64,000 nt of DNA, from assembly GCA_947450025.1 (NCBI GenBank), contig CANFTW010000009.1:62001-126000 (forward strand), in the 5' to 3' direction. The notes below the pieces were generated by a model. The model saw only the letters and a program-made list of their open reading frames with translations, was not told the DNA's origin and did no database searches. The translations under genes were made by a program, and so were the position numbers. Below are positions 1 through 7,576 of this stretch, in pieces (positions within the stretch are counted from its first letter, which is position 1; the number at the start of each line of letters is the position of its first letter). The stretch is from Bacteroidota bacterium. Lineage in GTDB: Bacteria; Bacteroidota; Bacteroidia; B-17B0; Aurantibacillaceae.

Positions 1-623
1 GCTAAATAAGGAGCATCTGTTTCTAATACAATATCATGAATGTTTAACTGCTCAACTACTTTATCTAACCCAGAATTTTTAAATGTGATAACGCCTCCTA
101 TGCCTAACTTAAAGTTTCCTAGTGATAGGATTTGTTGGGCTTGAGCAATATCCCCACTAAAACAATGAAAAATTCCTTTCGGCAACTTATCAAAAGACTT
201 TAAAGTAGAGAAAATTTCATCGAAGGCATTGCGACAATGAATAACAACTGTATAATTATATTCCAATGCCCAAAACAATTGCTCTTTAAAAGCCAATTCC
301 TGCTCTTTTACAAAAGTTTTATCCCAATATAAATCCATCCCGATCTCACCAATTGCTGAAAACCTTCGTAAATCGAGCCATTGCTTAACCATATTTAATT
401 CCTCTCTGTAATTTTCTTTTACTGAACAGGGATGTAAACCCATCATTGGTAAACATTGTTCAGGAAAATGGATTTCCAATGCTAACATCCCATCAATACT
501 AGAACTATCAACATTTGGCATATAGAATTTAACAACTCCTTTTGCAATAGCCTGATTGATGCTTTCTATTCTATCAGAGTTAAATTCTTCTGAATAAAGG
601 TGTGTATGTGTATCGATTAACAT
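1..623 (-). CDS. TatD family metal-dependent hydrolase (partial, C-terminus outside window)
   Basis: The reading frame opens with ATG at 621-623 and runs off the left edge, so about 207 residues are visible. The N-terminus reads MLIDTHTHLY, the HxH metal site of TatD-type TIM-barrel hydrolases. Further in are GLHPCSV, AIGEIGMDLYW (metal-bridging Glu), VIHCRNA and FHCFSG, and near the edge LETDAPYLA with the last metal-binding Asp. This is the standard motif order of the TatD/YcfH/YabD family, cytoplasmic 3'-5' DNases or related hydrolases. Family membership is clear from the sequence; the in vivo substrate cannot be told. It is divergent from the lipoprotein gene at 663, leaving about 40 bp for both promoters. 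Confidence 0.93.
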   Translation of the reverse strand, partial: MLIDTHTHLYSEEFNSDRIESINQAIAKGVVKFYMPNVDSSSIDGMLALEIHFPEQCLPMMGLHPCSVKENYREELNMVKQWLDLRRFSAIGEIGMDLYWDKTFVKEQELAFKEQLFWALEYNYTVVIHCRNAFDEIFSTLKSFDKLPKGIFHCFSGDIAQAQQILSLGNFKLGIGGVITFKNSGLDKVVEQLNIHDIVLETDAPYL

Positions 624-635
624 TGGAAAAATAGT

Positions 636-643
636 TATTTTTG
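636..643 (+). promoter_or_regulatory. Candidate Bacteroidota -7 element upstream of the 663 lipoprotein
   Basis: TATTTTTG matches the TAnnTTTG consensus and lies 19 bp before the ATG at 663. No convincing TTG is seen at the -33 position. The match is short in an AT-rich region, so support is modest. Confidence 0.3.
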
Positions 644-662
644 TATACAAATTTAAGCATAC

Positions 663-1109
663 ATGAAGACATTATTCGCATTTATTTTGTTAATCGGCAC
701 TTTATTATTTACTGAATGTAAAAAGTATCCAGAGGGACCAGCGCTTAGTTTAAGAACTAAAAAAGAAAGAATTGCAAACACTTGGAAACTATCTAAATAC
801 ATAGAAAATAGTGTTGATTTAACATCTAACTTTAATTCTATATTCACCCAATTCTCATTTTATGCTTCAAAAGATGGGCATTATACCATTAGTAGACAAT
901 ACCAATCATTTTTTAATACCACAGAATCAGGCACTTGGACATTATCGTCAAATAAAAAGGATTTTACTTTAAATCCAAGTTCTATATCTGCTGGAACTTT
1001 ACCTAATTATAGCACTTGGCAAATTTTAAAACTATATGAAAAAGAATTTTGGTTGAGAACATTAGATGCAAATGGCAAATTGATCGAATATCATTTAATA
1101 CCTCAATAA
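663..1109 (+). CDS. Small predicted lipoprotein, lipocalin-like
   Basis: A 148-residue protein with an N-terminal hydrophobic stretch ending LLFTECKK, a plausible lipobox with Cys19 as the lipidation site, so probably an exported lipoprotein processed by signal peptidase II. After it come IANTWKLSKY and ESGTWTLSSNKKDF, the alternating W/Y pattern of short lipocalin-like Bacteroidota lipoproteins. It ends 1 bp before the glycosyltransferase gene, so the two are probably co-transcribed. The exact family and function are not recognised; lipoprotein status is inferred from the signal sequence. Confidence 0.7.
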   Translation: MKTLFAFILLIGTLLFTECKKYPEGPALSLRTKKERIANTWKLSKYIENSVDLTSNFNSIFTQFSFYASKDGHYTISRQYQSFFNTTESGTWTLSSNKKDFTLNPSSISAGTLPNYSTWQILKLYEKEFWLRTLDANGKLIEYHLIPQ

Positions 1110-1110
1110 A

Positions 1111-2070
1111 TTGAAAATATTAGTTGTTCGTTTTAGTTCTATTGGTGATATCGTTTTAACAACGCCGATTCTTCGTTGCATAAAGCAACAAAGAAAAGAC
1201 ACTGAGCTTCACTATGTTACTAAACATGGTTTTTTGTCAGTAATAGAAAACAATATATTTGTCGATAAAGTCTTTACTATTAAAGATTCTTTAAAAGAAG
1301 TCATCCCTCAATTAAAAAAAGAAAATTACGACTACATCATCGATCTTCACCACAATGTTAGAACATTAAGATTAAAAAGAGCCTTAGGTAAAAAATCTTT
1401 TTCATTCAATAAATTAAATTGGGAAAAGTTTTTGATAGTTAATTTCAAAAAAAATAAATTACCTCATGTTCATATAGTTGATAGATATTTTGAAACTGTA
1501 AAATCTCTGGGGATTGTGAATGATGGAAAAGGCTTAGATTATTTTATTCATGAAAAAGACATTATAAAAACTCAAGACTTTTTAACGGACTCTTTTAAAA
1601 ATGGATATAATGCTTTAGTTGTTGGAGGCTCCTATTTCACGAAGCAGATTCCCACTAATAAACTATGTGAAATCGTAGACGCAAGTTCATTACCTGTTGT
1701 TTTACTTGGAGGAAAAGAAGATCGGGATACTGCGAACCAAGTAAATCAATTATATCCAATTAAAACAATTAATTTATGTGGGCAATTAAACTTAAATCAA
1801 TCTGCTTCTCTCATTCAACAATCCCATAAAGTCATTACATCGGATACAGGATTAATGCATATTGCAGCAGCCTATAAAAAAGATATTATTTCATTATGGG
1901 GAAATACCATTCCTGAATTTGGCATGGGGCCATATCTTGCTGGGAATGATTCGCAAGTACTAGAAGTAAAAGGATTGTCATGTAGGCCTTGTTCTAAATT
2001 AGGCTATAGAAAATGTCCTAAAGGACACTTTAAATGCATGAATGATATTGAGATTAGAAAATTTAATTAG
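1111..2070 (+). CDS. Glycosyltransferase family 9 (heptosyltransferase-like)
   Basis: A 319-residue protein starting with TTG at 1111; no ATG fits better, and the N-terminus KILVVRFSSIGDIVLTTPI is exactly the family start. GT9 enzymes transfer sugars from nucleotide donors such as ADP-heptose to the LPS core on the inner face of the inner membrane. The C-terminal donor-binding half shows VVGGSYFTKQIP, VVLLGGKEDR and the conserved SDTGLMHIAAA (D245-H250). The C-terminus is cysteine-rich (CRPCSK, KCPKG, KCMN), as in many family members. The acceptor and sugar cannot be told. Its end overlaps the convergent thioesterase gene by 4 bp. Confidence 0.88.
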   Translation: MKILVVRFSSIGDIVLTTPILRCIKQQRKDTELHYVTKHGFLSVIENNIFVDKVFTIKDSLKEVIPQLKKENYDYIIDLHHNVRTLRLKRALGKKSFSFNKLNWEKFLIVNFKKNKLPHVHIVDRYFETVKSLGIVNDGKGLDYFIHEKDIIKTQDFLTDSFKNGYNALVVGGSYFTKQIPTNKLCEIVDASSLPVVLLGGKEDRDTANQVNQLYPIKTINLCGQLNLNQSASLIQQSHKVITSDTGLMHIAAAYKKDIISLWGNTIPEFGMGPYLAGNDSQVLEVKGLSCRPCSKLGYRKCPKGHFKCMNDIEIRKFN

Positions 2071-2582
2071 TCTTGATTAAACAAAGCCTTCAGCTCTGTA
2101 GCCTCATCTGGTTTTAATCTTCCACCTAACACCAAAGATAATTGACGACGACGTAATGCGCCTTCGTATCTGCGTTTTTCCTCTTCTGTTTCAGGGATTA
2201 ACGGGGGCACTGGCAAAGGTGCGCCATTTTGATCAATGGCCACAAAAGTAAAAATCGCCTCATTACACTTTGTTTTATGCATCGTGATTTTATCCTCAAC
2301 AAAAACATCAATAAACACTTCCATACTACTATTAAATGCCCTCGATACTTTAGCTTCTAAAGTAACTACCGAATTTTGTTTAATGGGGTTGTCAAAGGAC
2401 ACATGATTAATGGATGCCGTTACAACAACACGGTTACTGTGTCGGCCAGCAGCTATGGCTGACGTAATATCCATCCACTGTAATAACTTACCTCCAAACA
2501 AATTTCCAATATGATTAGTATCATTCGGTAATACGACCTCTGTATTGATAGTTAATGACTCTTTAGCTGTTTTACCTTTCAT
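2067..2582 (-). CDS. Acyl-CoA thioesterase, hotdog fold
   Basis: A 171-residue hotdog-fold protein of the YciA/BACH acyl-CoA hydrolase group, which hydrolyses acyl-CoA to free fatty acid and CoA in the cytoplasm. The diagnostic block is H24-I-G-N27-LFGGKLLQWMD38, with the Asn and Asp that line the active site, followed by ASINHVSFDNPI and the long helix region. A charged C-terminal tail follows (EEEKRRYEGALRRRQ). The ATG at 2580-2582 is divergent from the HemJ-like gene with overlapping promoter space. Chain-length specificity is unknown. Confidence 0.9.
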   Translation of the reverse strand: MKGKTAKESLTINTEVVLPNDTNHIGNLFGGKLLQWMDITSAIAAGRHSNRVVVTASINHVSFDNPIKQNSVVTLEAKVSRAFNSSMEVFIDVFVEDKITMHKTKCNEAIFTFVAIDQNGAPLPVPPLIPETEEEKRRYEGALRRRQLSLVLGGRLKPDEATELKALFNQD

Positions 2583-2611
2583 ATGCGTTTTAATTATGAC
2601 TGTAAAAATAC

Positions 2612-2619
2612 TACCTTTG
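2612..2619 (+). promoter_or_regulatory. Candidate -7 element for the HemJ-like gene
   Basis: TACCTTTG fits TAnnTTTG and ends 17 bp before the ATG at 2637. Initiation about 7 bp downstream would exclude the longer reading frame beginning at 2583, so this element helps choose the start. No TTG was found at -33. Confidence 0.4.
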
Positions 2620-2636
2620 TGTCAAATAAAAACAAT

Positions 2637-3212
2637 ATGGACTATTATTATATAAAAGCACTGCACATCATTTTTATAGTTTGCTGGTTTGCTGGCTTAT
2701 TTTATATTGTAAGATTATTTATTTACACAAAAGAGGCAAATGAAAAAGAAGAGCCTGCAAAAAGTATATTATATGCGCAACTAATTTTAATGCAAAAAAA
2801 ATTGTGGTACATCATCACTTGGCCTGCTGGCATAGGTACATTTATTTTTGGAGGATGGATGCTAGTTATGCGCAGTGAATTATTATTTCAACCATGGATG
2901 TGGCTAAAACTAATTTTTGTTGGTTTATTAGGATTATACCACTTGCAATGTCATGCTTATTTCAAACAACAAAAAGCTGGTATTTTTAAACCTTCGTCTT
3001 TTAAGCTTAGATTGTTTAACGAATTAGCAACTATTTTTTTAGTGGCGATTGTGTTTTTAGTTGTTGTGAAACGCACAACTGGTTTAGTATGGGGAATGAT
3101 TGGCTTATTTATTTTTGCAGCATTATTAATGGGTGGGGTTTATATCTATAAAAGACAAAGGAAAGTTATGGAAGAAAAAGATAAAAATAAATTGAATCCT
3201 CCTACAGTATAG
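2637..3212 (+). CDS. hemJ: HemJ-like (CopD/UPF0093) membrane protein, probable protoporphyrinogen IX oxidase
   Basis: From ATG 2637 the protein is 191 residues and starts MDYYYIKALHIIF, the usual start of this family with its conserved early His (H9). The open frame extends to 2583, but those extra residues are not family-like and lie upstream of a promoter-like element. Four to five membrane segments are visible, including IIFIVCWFAGLFYI, WPAGIGTFIFGGW with preceding KKLWYIITWP, LIFVGLLGLYHL and the C-terminal pair. HemJ oxidises protoporphyrinogen IX in haem synthesis. CopD-family transport is the alternative. The last 11 bp overlap the convergent FAD gene. Confidence 0.7.
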   Translation: MDYYYIKALHIIFIVCWFAGLFYIVRLFIYTKEANEKEEPAKSILYAQLILMQKKLWYIITWPAGIGTFIFGGWMLVMRSELLFQPWMWLKLIFVGLLGLYHLQCHAYFKQQKAGIFKPSSFKLRLFNELATIFLVAIVFLVVVKRTTGLVWGMIGLFIFAALLMGGVYIYKRQRKVMEEKDKNKLNPPTV

Positions 3213-4782
3213 CTGCAATTGCATTCACACAATTCACACCATCCATTGCGGCACTCACAATACCGCCAGCATATCCCGCTCCCTCTGCACAAGGATAAAG
3301 GTTTTTGAGTTGTGTATGTTGTAATGTAAATTTATCTCTTGGAATACGAACTGGCGTTGAAGTGCGAGATTCAACTCCTACAATAATAGCTTCATTACTC
3401 ACATAGCCTCTCATTTTATTATTAAAAGCTTTGAAGCCCTGTTGAAGCGTTGAGCCAATCATCTTACTTAACACATCCGTCATTTGTACAGATTGAGTAC
3501 CTGGCTGATAAGAACAATCAATGAGTTTTGAACTCACTTTGCTGTTCACAAAATCTTGTAGGTTTTGCGCAGGAGCAGCTTGTGTTTTACCCCCCATAAG
3601 CCATGCTTTGTGTTCAATTTCTCTTTGCAATTGTAATCCGGCTAATGCTCCGTGTTTTTTAAATGGCTCAAAATCGATTAATTCTAACCCAACAACAATC
3701 CCACTATTTGCGTAAGGATTATTTCGCTTAGATGGACTCCAACCATTTGTTACCACTTCATCTTGAGCCGAAGCACAAGGAGCAATAATACCGCCTGGGC
3801 ACATACAAAACGAATAGACGCCATGGCCTTGAACTTGATGAACTAAACTATATGAAGAGGCTGGCAAATAAGAACGCTTAGAAACCACTTCATCGTGAGT
3901 ATGGCAACTATATTGAATTTTATCTATGTATTCCTGAGGATGCTCTACGCGAACGCCTATAGCAAAGGGTTTAGCTTCTATGGCAATTTTTTTCTTGTCT
4001 AATAGCTCATAAATATCTCTTGCTGAGTGACCTGTTGCTAAAATAACGTGTGAGCAAAGATGTTCTATGCTCGTATTATCTTTCTCAATAATTACAGATG
4101 ATATTTTATCGTCATGATAATTTATATCAACAAGCTTTGAATGAAAATGAATTTCGCCTCCATGTTTTAAGATGGTATGGCGCATATTAGAAATAATATT
4201 TGGTAATTTATTGGTTCCGATGTGCGGGTGTGCGTCCACTAAAATTACATCATCTGCACCATGAAATACAAACGTTTTTAATATATGTTCAATATCTCCG
4301 CGCTTGCTTGAACGTGTATATAATTTACCATCGCTGTAGGTTCCTGCTCCTCCTTCTCCAAAACAATAATTACTTTCTGGATTGACAATATGATCTCTGT
4401 TAATCGCAGCTAAATCCCGTCGTCTTGCTTGCACATCCTTTCCTCTTTCAAACACGATTGGTTTAATCCCAATCTCTAGGCAGCGCAAGGCGGCATATAA
4501 TCCAGCAGGGCCTGCTCCAATAATCGTAATGGTATGTTTAGACTGATTGACATCATGATACTGAATATTTATGTCTTCATCTACAATTGGTTCATTTATC
4601 CAAACTGCTAATTTTAAATTAACCTTAATGTTTCTCGAACGCGCATCAATACTGCGACGTAAAGGTTTAATAAAAAAAGTATCAGACGATTTTAAAGATA
4701 AATGTTCGGCAACTTCTTGCTTTAATAATTGCTCATCATACGCTATATGAGCTGCTACCGCTAAATTTAATTCTTTTTTCAT
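3202..4782 (-). CDS. FAD-dependent dehydrogenase of the COG2509 type
   Basis: A 526-residue cytoplasmic flavoprotein. Residues 1-75 form an N-terminal domain with KPLRRSIDARSR; then TITIIGAGPAGLYAALR (G89-G94) is the dinucleotide-binding loop, followed by VFERGKDV, SNYCFGEGGAGTYSDGKLYTR, VILATGHSARD and the C-terminal CAEGAGYAGGIVSAAMDG. This is the architecture of uncharacterised FAD-dependent dehydrogenases (COG2509), whose substrate is not established. It lies 39 bp downstream of the PorT-like gene on the same strand and may end the ileS-lspA transcript. The family call is firm; the reaction is unknown. Confidence 0.88.
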   Translation of the reverse strand: MKKELNLAVAAHIAYDEQLLKQEVAEHLSLKSSDTFFIKPLRRSIDARSRNIKVNLKLAVWINEPIVDEDINIQYHDVNQSKHTITIIGAGPAGLYAALRCLEIGIKPIVFERGKDVQARRRDLAAINRDHIVNPESNYCFGEGGAGTYSDGKLYTRSSKRGDIEHILKTFVFHGADDVILVDAHPHIGTNKLPNIISNMRHTILKHGGEIHFHSKLVDINYHDDKISSVIIEKDNTSIEHLCSHVILATGHSARDIYELLDKKKIAIEAKPFAIGVRVEHPQEYIDKIQYSCHTHDEVVSKRSYLPASSYSLVHQVQGHGVYSFCMCPGGIIAPCASAQDEVVTNGWSPSKRNNPYANSGIVVGLELIDFEPFKKHGALAGLQLQREIEHKAWLMGGKTQAAPAQNLQDFVNSKVSSKLIDCSYQPGTQSVQMTDVLSKMIGSTLQQGFKAFNNKMRGYVSNEAIIVGVESRTSTPVRIPRDKFTLQHTQLKNLYPCAEGAGYAGGIVSAAMDGVNCVNAIAAIL

Positions 4783-4821
4783 GTGTTGAATGGAAGATTT
4801 TTATTCTTCAGTTAATACAAT

Positions 4822-5574
4822 TTATCCTTCAAAAGTAATTGAAAAAATAACCATTTTAGAATTTACCTTTTGAATACTATTTGAAAATATATTATTAAGT
4901 GGTTGTAATAAATTTCTTGTGCCTTGCAACACTTTTATTTCAAGTCCAAGTTTAAAATAGTGTAGATAAAAATCAACACCCGCTCCTGCACTATAAAAAA
5001 AATCGTCGCGCTTTAGTAAGACTGCGTCGTCCAATTGATTGGCTCCTCCAACAGCTTGACCTTTCTTTTTTGAAACTAAATCCATCGTATAACCACCTCC
5101 ACCAATAACATACGCGCCAAAATTATCTAATCGTTTAGACTGTAATTTTAATTCAATTGGTAAAATAATAAATGTTGATTCAACTGTTTTTTTAAAGGTT
5201 TTTGTGCTATCTCGATTGGCATTTTGTAAGGTGTATTCTAAATTTCGTGAAGCAAAACTAATGTTAGGTGTAAAACGCAACCGCACATATTCATGTAATC
5301 TAAAATCAGAAATAATTCCTAAAGCAAAACCAGGATCAGATTTTGTATAAATTGTTTTCATGCCATAGCTTACTCCTCCAATTACTGTATCAGGCAAGGA
5401 AGAATTTTTCACTGTATGAATTCTAAAATCAGTTTTATTGTAGGCCAATGCAAATCCGAAGTGCATTTTATTTTTATAAAACTTTGGCAGATTTACGCCA
5501 CTCTCCTCTTTATGTTGAGAGAAGCCTTGCAGTGATAACAATCCAATGAAAAATATGTATATGAAATATTTCAA
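4822..5574 (-). CDS. porT: PorT-like outer-membrane beta-barrel protein (type IX secretion)
   Basis: A 250-residue protein with a signal peptide (FFIGLLSLQGFSQ) followed by NLPKFYKNKMHFGFALAYNKTDFRI and alternating beta strands ending in SKMVIFSITFEG, whose terminal aromatic residue fits outer-membrane barrels. The N-terminal motif and the size of about 250 residues match PorT/SprT, a type IX secretion component required for export of gingipain-like and gliding cargo. Other T9SS elements in the window are consistent with it. It follows lspA by 35 bp. The alternative is a general OmpA-like porin-family barrel. The family call is from memory of the motif, not a search. Confidence 0.65.
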   Translation of the reverse strand: MKYFIYIFFIGLLSLQGFSQHKEESGVNLPKFYKNKMHFGFALAYNKTDFRIHTVKNSSLPDTVIGGVSYGMKTIYTKSDPGFALGIISDFRLHEYVRLRFTPNISFASRNLEYTLQNANRDSTKTFKKTVESTFIILPIELKLQSKRLDNFGAYVIGGGGYTMDLVSKKKGQAVGGANQLDDAVLLKRDDFFYSAGAGVDFYLHYFKLGLEIKVLQGTRNLLQPLNNIFSNSIQKVNSKMVIFSITFEG

Positions 5575-5609
5575 TTTTAATATGAACGTGTTTTTTGTCT
5601 ATTTAGTAT

Positions 5610-6281
5610 TTATGAGTTAGAAGATTCGTCTGAATTGCCTTCTCTTTCTAGATTTAATGATTTTGAATCATTTTTTGATTTAAAAAATGTAGTTTGAAAC
5701 ACTAATATAATTCCTACACCAAAAGAAATGGCCATATCAGCAAAGTTGAAAATGGCATTAAAAAATTCAAAGTGCTGTCCTCCCCATATTGGAAACCAGC
5801 TTGGGAAATTACCTTCATAAATAGGAAAGTAAAACATGTCTACAACATGCCCTTGTAAAAACCCTGCATAACCTCCCCCCTCAGGCATAAAAGTAGCGAT
5901 TTCATAGTCCGAACTTGGACCAAACAGTAATCCATAAAAAGCTGAATCTAAAATATTACCTAAGGCTCCTGCTAAAACTAACGATACGCAAATTACAAAT
6001 CCTTTATGTTCGCCTTCGTTGACAATTTTTTTAATATAATATGCTCCGAAAAAAACAGCAATCACTCTAAATAAACTTAAGGCTAATTTTCCGTAATCTC
6101 CTCCAAATTCAAGCCCCCATGCCATGCCAGGGTTTTCTGTAAATGTAATTCGACTCCAATCACCAAAAATGCGACAAACTTCTCCTAAAGGGTAATTTGC
6201 CTTAATGTATAACTTAATACATTGGTCGATAAACAGTACTGCAAAAACAGTAATTATTGGGAGTCTGTATTTTTTAAGCAT
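5610..6281 (-). CDS. lspA: Lipoprotein signal peptidase (signal peptidase II)
   Basis: This inner-membrane aspartyl peptidase cleaves prolipoproteins before the lipidated Cys. From ATG 6281 it has 223 residues, against about 160 in E. coli; the extra length lies between membrane segments 3 and 4. Visible blocks are FIDQCIKLYI, FTENPGMAWGL, GALGNILDS (D112) and FNFADMAISFGV (D182), the two Asp being the catalytic pair. The usual Arg after the first catalytic Asp is Ser here. The open frame extends to a TTG at 6317, but that lies inside a terminator hairpin (6296-6330), so ATG 6281 is preferred. It sits in the ileS-DksA-like-lspA gene order common in Bacteroidota. Confidence 0.92.
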   Translation of the reverse strand: MLKKYRLPIITVFAVLFIDQCIKLYIKANYPLGEVCRIFGDWSRITFTENPGMAWGLEFGGDYGKLALSLFRVIAVFFGAYYIKKIVNEGEHKGFVICVSLVLAGALGNILDSAFYGLLFGPSSDYEIATFMPEGGGYAGFLQGHVVDMFYFPIYEGNFPSWFPIWGGQHFEFFNAIFNFADMAISFGVGIILVFQTTFFKSKNDSKSLNLEREGNSDESSNS

Positions 6282-6295
6282 AGAGCCTATCAAGC

Positions 6296-6330
6296 AAAAA
6301 AGGTTATCTTCTTGCAAAGATAACCTTTTA
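6296..6330 (-). terminator. Intrinsic terminator after the DksA-like gene
   Basis: Perfect 12-bp inverted repeat AAAGGTTATCTT (6299-6310) / AAGATAACCTTT (6317-6328) with a 6-nt loop. Read on the minus strand it ends in a run of six T, the classical intrinsic terminator. It lies between the DksA-like stop and the lspA start, so lspA would depend on read-through or its own promoter. Confidence 0.75.
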
Positions 6331-6348
6331 GTTGAATGTAGTATGTTT

Positions 6349-7560
6349 TTAGCTTGATTGATTTAATTTAGCATCAATCCCTAAAGTTGCATGCGGCACC
6401 GAGCGTAAACGCTCTTTTGGAATTAATTTTCCGGTTACACGACAAATACCATATGTTTTATTTTCAATTCGCATTAAAGCGTTTTTCAAATTCACGATAT
6501 ATTTTTCTTGACGAACGGCTAATTGAGCGGTTTCTTCTTTAGATAAAACATCTGAACCATCTTCTAATAATTTAAATGAAGGGGATGTATCATCTGTACC
6601 ATGATTATCAGCATTAGATAAGGTTTGTTTTAACAAATCATAATCCGTTTGCGCTTCTTTTAATTTATCAATTATTAATTCCTTAAATTCTAATAACTCC
6701 TTATCAGAATAACGACTTCTGTCATCCTTTGTATTTAAAAAAGGTTTTGGTTGAGGCGCTTGTGGTTTTTTAATTAATGGTTTAGTAATATCAATATGTA
6801 ATGGTCTATTTCTGATATATGACTCCGAACCAACTGAACGTCCTTCGTTTTTCTTTCTACGGCCACGGCCACGTTTTTCTGGAATCTCATCGTCATCGTC
6901 ATCATCTAAAGGAATGCCTCCGCCTTCTAAATCAAGTACTGGAGCTTCATCCAAATCAACAACAGCATCATCATCATCTTCTGCTTTTTCGTAATCATCC
7001 TTAACATCTACATCAGAATCGTCATCCTCCTCTTCTGGCTCAATATCATCATCTTCATCATCGTCAGATTTTTTTCCTTTCTTAGAAGGCTTAGCTGCTT
7101 TCTTAGAAGGCTTAGCGCCTTTTTTTGCAACAGCATCAATTGGCTTTCCAACAACTTTTGGTTTTGCTATTTCTTTAACTGCTTTATTTGGTTTTGCAGG
7201 TGTTGCTAATTTTTTAGCAGGTTTTGCAGCAACTTTAGCTACTGGTTTTACTACTTTTTTCTCAACTTTTTTTGGAGCTGGTTTTGCAGCTTTTGCTACT
7301 TTTTTTGCGGGAACTTTAGTCACTTTTTTTGGGGCTGGTTTTGGTGCAGGTTTTTTAGCAACAGGTTTTTTAGCTATTGGTTTTTTGGCAACTACTTTTT
7401 TAACTGCCGGTTTTGGCTTAGGCTTACTTGCTTTTTTAACAGGTTTAGCCGCAGCTTTTTTTGGAGCCGGTTTTGCTACTTTTTTAACTGGCTTTGCAGC
7501 TGCTTTTTTTGGAGCTGGCTTAGTTGATTTTTTAGCAGGTTTTACAATTTTCTTTGCCAT
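6349..7560 (-). CDS. TraR/DksA-type regulator with histone-H1-like basic tail and acidic linker
   Basis: A 403-residue protein in three parts. Residues 1 to about 160 are rich in Lys, Ala and Pro, with tandem 16-residue units of the KPAPKKAAAKPVKK type, like histone H1 C-tails and bacterial H1 analogues. Residues of about 160-225 are strongly acidic (DDDEDDDIEPEEEDDD). The last 120 or so, from YSDKELLEFKELI, form the DksA/TraR coiled-coil and finger domain. The finger reads YGICRVTGKLIPKERL and has one Cys where the classical C4 zinc finger has four, so metal binding is doubtful. DksA proteins act in the RNA polymerase secondary channel; the basic tail suggests nucleic-acid binding. It lies 16 bp after ileS. 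Confidence 0.85.
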   Translation of the reverse strand: MAKKIVKPAKKSTKPAPKKAAAKPVKKVAKPAPKKAAAKPVKKASKPKPKPAVKKVVAKKPIAKKPVAKKPAPKPAPKKVTKVPAKKVAKAAKPAPKKVEKKVVKPVAKVAAKPAKKLATPAKPNKAVKEIAKPKVVGKPIDAVAKKGAKPSKKAAKPSKKGKKSDDDEDDDIEPEEEDDDSDVDVKDDYEKAEDDDDAVVDLDEAPVLDLEGGGIPLDDDDDDEIPEKRGRGRRKKNEGRSVGSESYIRNRPLHIDITKPLIKKPQAPQPKPFLNTKDDRSRYSDKELLEFKELIIDKLKEAQTDYDLLKQTLSNADNHGTDDTSPSFKLLEDGSDVLSKEETAQLAVRQEKYIVNLKNALMRIENKTYGICRVTGKLIPKERLRSVPHATLGIDAKLNQSS

Positions 7561-7576
7561 AATTCTTTTCTTAAAA

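Noticed and set aside
653-847. 64-codon minus-strand frame over the start of the 663 lipoprotein gene
   Set aside because: It is antisense to a gene with a good lipoprotein signal and has no recognisable protein features.
2583-2636. 18-codon N-terminal extension of the HemJ-like protein
   Set aside because: A TACCTTTG promoter-like element at 2612-2619 lies inside it, and MDYYYIKALH is the usual start.
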